Source of the DNA: Hyphomicrobiales bacterium
GTDB taxonomy: Bacteria; Pseudomonadota; Alphaproteobacteria; Rhizobiales; Beijerinckiaceae
DNA: 64,000 nucleotides
Assembly: GCA_947454055.1 (NCBI GenBank)
Contig: CANGIS010000007.1
Coordinates: 1 to 64,000, forward strand
Direction of reading: 5' to 3'
The notes below the pieces were generated by a model. It searched no databases and was not told the origin of the DNA. It saw only the letters and a list, made by a program, of their open reading frames with translations. The position numbers and the translations under genes are program-made. Below are positions 62,650-64,000 of the stretch, piece after piece. Within the stretch, counting starts at the first letter, position 1. Every line of letters starts with the position of its first letter.

Positions 62650-63945
62650 TCACGCATAAATCAGCGAGCCCGAGATATCGTTGACCGCCAATCCCGCAGC
62701 GGTCGCGTCGGTCAATCCCTTGGCACCGGTGACGGCGAAGGTAAGGGCTGTTGAAAAGCCGATACCGCCCTCAAAGCCCATGAAGGCCGAGCCACCGGCA
62801 GGAAGATCGATCTCGAACAGCGCCGGCGTCGTCCCCAGCGTCACGCCCGTTGTCAGCGCATTCCAGAATTTCACCGAGCGCAACGAAGTCGCCGAGTTTT
62901 GCAGCATCACACCGAGCAACCGGCCAGCCGCCGCCTTGACTGCTATCGCGACAGGCAAAGCGGGCGACATCACGGCCGCGACGCTCGCTGCCCCCGCACT
63001 GGAGGGCCGGTATTGCATCCCGATATCGCCGACGAGATTGGCTCCGTTTGTGATCGCCACATTGGTCGCGCCAACAGGGGCCGAATAGACCCACGGCACG
63101 CCCTGCGCGGCCCGCATCGTGACGGCCACCAAGCCGCTGGTAAAAGCGAGCGTGGCGACGCGGATCTGGCTGCATCCCGCACACAAGACAAACCAGGTGC
63201 TGGGCGTGGTTGCCGAGGTTTGCGGATAGGTGTTGGGAACGCCGCCAACCACCTGCGCCTGAAGCGCAAACCAGTTGACGCCGTCCAAAGTGCCAAAAAA
63301 GCCGAGCGTCGCGGTAAAGGTGCCGCGCAGATCCACAATCGCGCCATTCGCGCCGTTGAGCGTGAGGGCCACGGCACCACCCAAAGCCGTAATCGATCCC
63401 GAGGTCGCCACCGCGGGATGACTGACCGGCACGGTTTGATCGGACGCAATGGTGACGGCGACCGAGCCGCTGGTCGGCTGCGCGCCCAAAGCGGGCAGAT
63501 TGGCAACCGTCACCTTCATGCCCGCCGCTGCCGAGCCAGGCGCTCGGTCATAGCCCGTGCCATTCCAGAGCATCGGCACATCGGCAGCAAGACCGGTCGC
63601 GACCATGCCGTCACCTGCAACCGCCCGCTTGCGGTCCAGCGTGCCGGACCCGTTCAGCAGTTGGTCGACGCCGCCGGTCATCAACCCGTAAGAGGTCGCC
63701 CCCAGCACCTGATTATCGGCATTGTGGAACGCCTGCACCAGCGAGCCATTGCCACTCACGGGGTCGACCAGAACCACGCGCGAGGCCTGCCCCGCACCGG
63801 TTGCCACCGTGGTATTGGCAGCGCCCGTTCCGCCCGTACCGGCGCTCCCGTTGGCGTTATAGACGACCTCGGCCACCGTCCCGTCGCCCATGTCCTTCAG
63901 GCGCTTGTTAACGCCGGATAAGACGTTCATCAAAATATCGGCCAT
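62650..63945 (-). CDS. 431-residue phage-like structural protein of unknown role
   Basis: ATG 63945 has AAGGAG 9 bases upstream. The protein begins ILMNVLSGVNKRLKDMGDGT, a start seen in phage tail or decoration proteins. It continues as a Gly/Ala/Thr/Val-rich beta-structured chain with almost no charged residues. A strand set around residues 205-250 (DLRGTFTATLGFFGTLDGV) resembles the beta-sandwich of carbohydrate-contact domains in tail proteins. It has no counterpart in the R. capsulatus GTA cluster that I recognise. It lies 36 bases upstream of the tape-measure ATG in the same operon. Confidence 0.6.
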   Translation of the reverse strand: MADILMNVLSGVNKRLKDMGDGTVAEVVYNANGSAGTGGTGAANTTVATGAGQASRVVLVDPVSGNGSLVQAFHNADNQVLGATSYGLMTGGVDQLLNGSGTLDRKRAVAGDGMVATGLAADVPMLWNGTGYDRAPGSAAAGMKVTVANLPALGAQPTSGSVAVTIASDQTVPVSHPAVATSGSITALGGAVALTLNGANGAIVDLRGTFTATLGFFGTLDGVNWFALQAQVVGGVPNTYPQTSATTPSTWFVLCAGCSQIRVATLAFTSGLVAVTMRAAQGVPWVYSAPVGATNVAITNGANLVGDIGMQYRPSSAGAASVAAVMSPALPVAIAVKAAAGRLLGVMLQNSATSLRSVKFWNALTTGVTLGTTPALFEIDLPAGGSAFMGFEGGIGFSTALTFAVTGAKGLTDATAAGLAVNDISGSLIYA

Positions 63946-63948
63946 GGC

Positions 63949-64000
63949 TTAGCGCTCCTTCCAGATCAATAAAAAACGCGCCCCGACATCATGCAGGATT
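63949..64000 (-). CDS. C-terminal end of an upstream gene (partial)
   Basis: The last 16 codons of a leftward gene run in from the window edge and stop at TAA 63951-63949, reading ILHDVGARFLLIWKER. The ribosome-binding site of the 431-residue gene overlaps its end, so it belongs to the same operon. Sixteen residues are too few to name the product. Confidence 0.45.
   Translation of the reverse strand, partial: ILHDVGARFLLIWKER

Larger units (their letters stand above)
47610..63951 (-). mobile_element. RcGTA-type gene transfer agent cluster (domesticated prophage)
   Basis: Sixteen or more leftward genes encode portal, protease, HK97 capsid, connectors, a noncontractile tail and a baseplate with the DUF2460, DUF2163, NlpC/P60 and TIM-barrel proteins in the order typical of the Rhodobacter capsulatus GTA. 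No integrase, repressor or replication genes are seen. Departures from the R. capsulatus order are an upstream tape-measure gene, no terminase beside the portal, an antisense protease after the capsid, and an endolysin at the downstream end. It may continue to the right of the window. Being defective as a phage but orderly and uninterrupted by stops, it looks maintained. Confidence 0.85.

Noticed and set aside
1-64000. CRISPR array or repeat-spacer structure
   Set aside because: No regularly spaced direct repeats were seen anywhere in the window.

Overview
The window is a stretch of chromosome from an alphaproteobacterium, most likely of the order Hyphomicrobiales (Rhizobiales). I infer this from the gene order ccmI-ccmE-ccmF-ccmH-degP-response regulator-histidine kinase-glnE, a FeuPQ-like two-component pair beside it, a PleC/PdhS-type sensor kinase, and a gene-transfer-agent (GTA) cluster of the Rhodobacter capsulatus type. 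Most genes are moderately GC-rich. The exception is a clearly AT-rich block at about 6.7-9.3 kb.

Layout. 1-6.7 kb: the 5' part of recQ, a REP-like repeat pair, an MFS transporter, gor and rpiA (redox and pentose phosphate), a small exported protein, a phosphoglycolate phosphatase and a copper-handling pair (PCuAC protein plus a DUF2946-like protein). 6.7-9.3 kb: an AT-rich accessory block with an orphan PP-loop (QueC-like) protein, ending exactly at the 3' end of a tRNA-Val(CAC) gene. 9.4-16.2 kb: an L,D-transpeptidase, a DUF971 protein, moaA, a SolA-type amine oxidase, an EamA exporter and a TRAP transporter lacking its binding protein. 16.2-27 kb: one long leftward operon for guanine/xanthine/urate breakdown (uraH, xdhABC, guaD, puuD, uraD) with galM and gloA upstream and the four-carbon acid-sugar genes otnC and otnK translationally coupled downstream. 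Together these genes would carry guanine to allantoin. No allantoinase is present. 27-33.7 kb: a CDF metal exporter with three C-terminal repeats, pepN and the PleC/PdhS-like kinase. 33.7-47.6 kb: glnE, two OmpR-type two-component systems, a DegP-like protease, cytochrome c maturation genes, a glycine-zipper lipoprotein and a small PepSY-like exported protein.

47.6-64 kb: an RcGTA-type cluster, all leftward except one gene. From upstream to downstream it holds a partial gene, a 431-aa tail-like protein, a short tape-measure protein, portal, two small proteins (one only 56 aa), prohead protease, capsid, an oppositely oriented secreted trypsin-like protease, the head-tail connector genes, major tail protein, two tail-chaperone frames, the baseplate and hub genes, the large g15 protein, a DUF2793/S74 tail protein, and a GH108 endolysin with a holin-like C-terminus. 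Compared with R. capsulatus, the tape-measure gene has moved upstream of the portal and terminase is not beside the portal.

The observation I rate highest is a candidate programmed -1 ribosomal frameshift between the two tail-chaperone frames. A slippery heptamer of the X XXY YYZ form lies directly before the stop of the first frame, a Shine-Dalgarno-like GAGG lies 10 nt upstream of it, and the second frame has no ordinary start codon after that stop. This is the same logic as lambda gpG/gpGT, here in a domesticated phage cluster.
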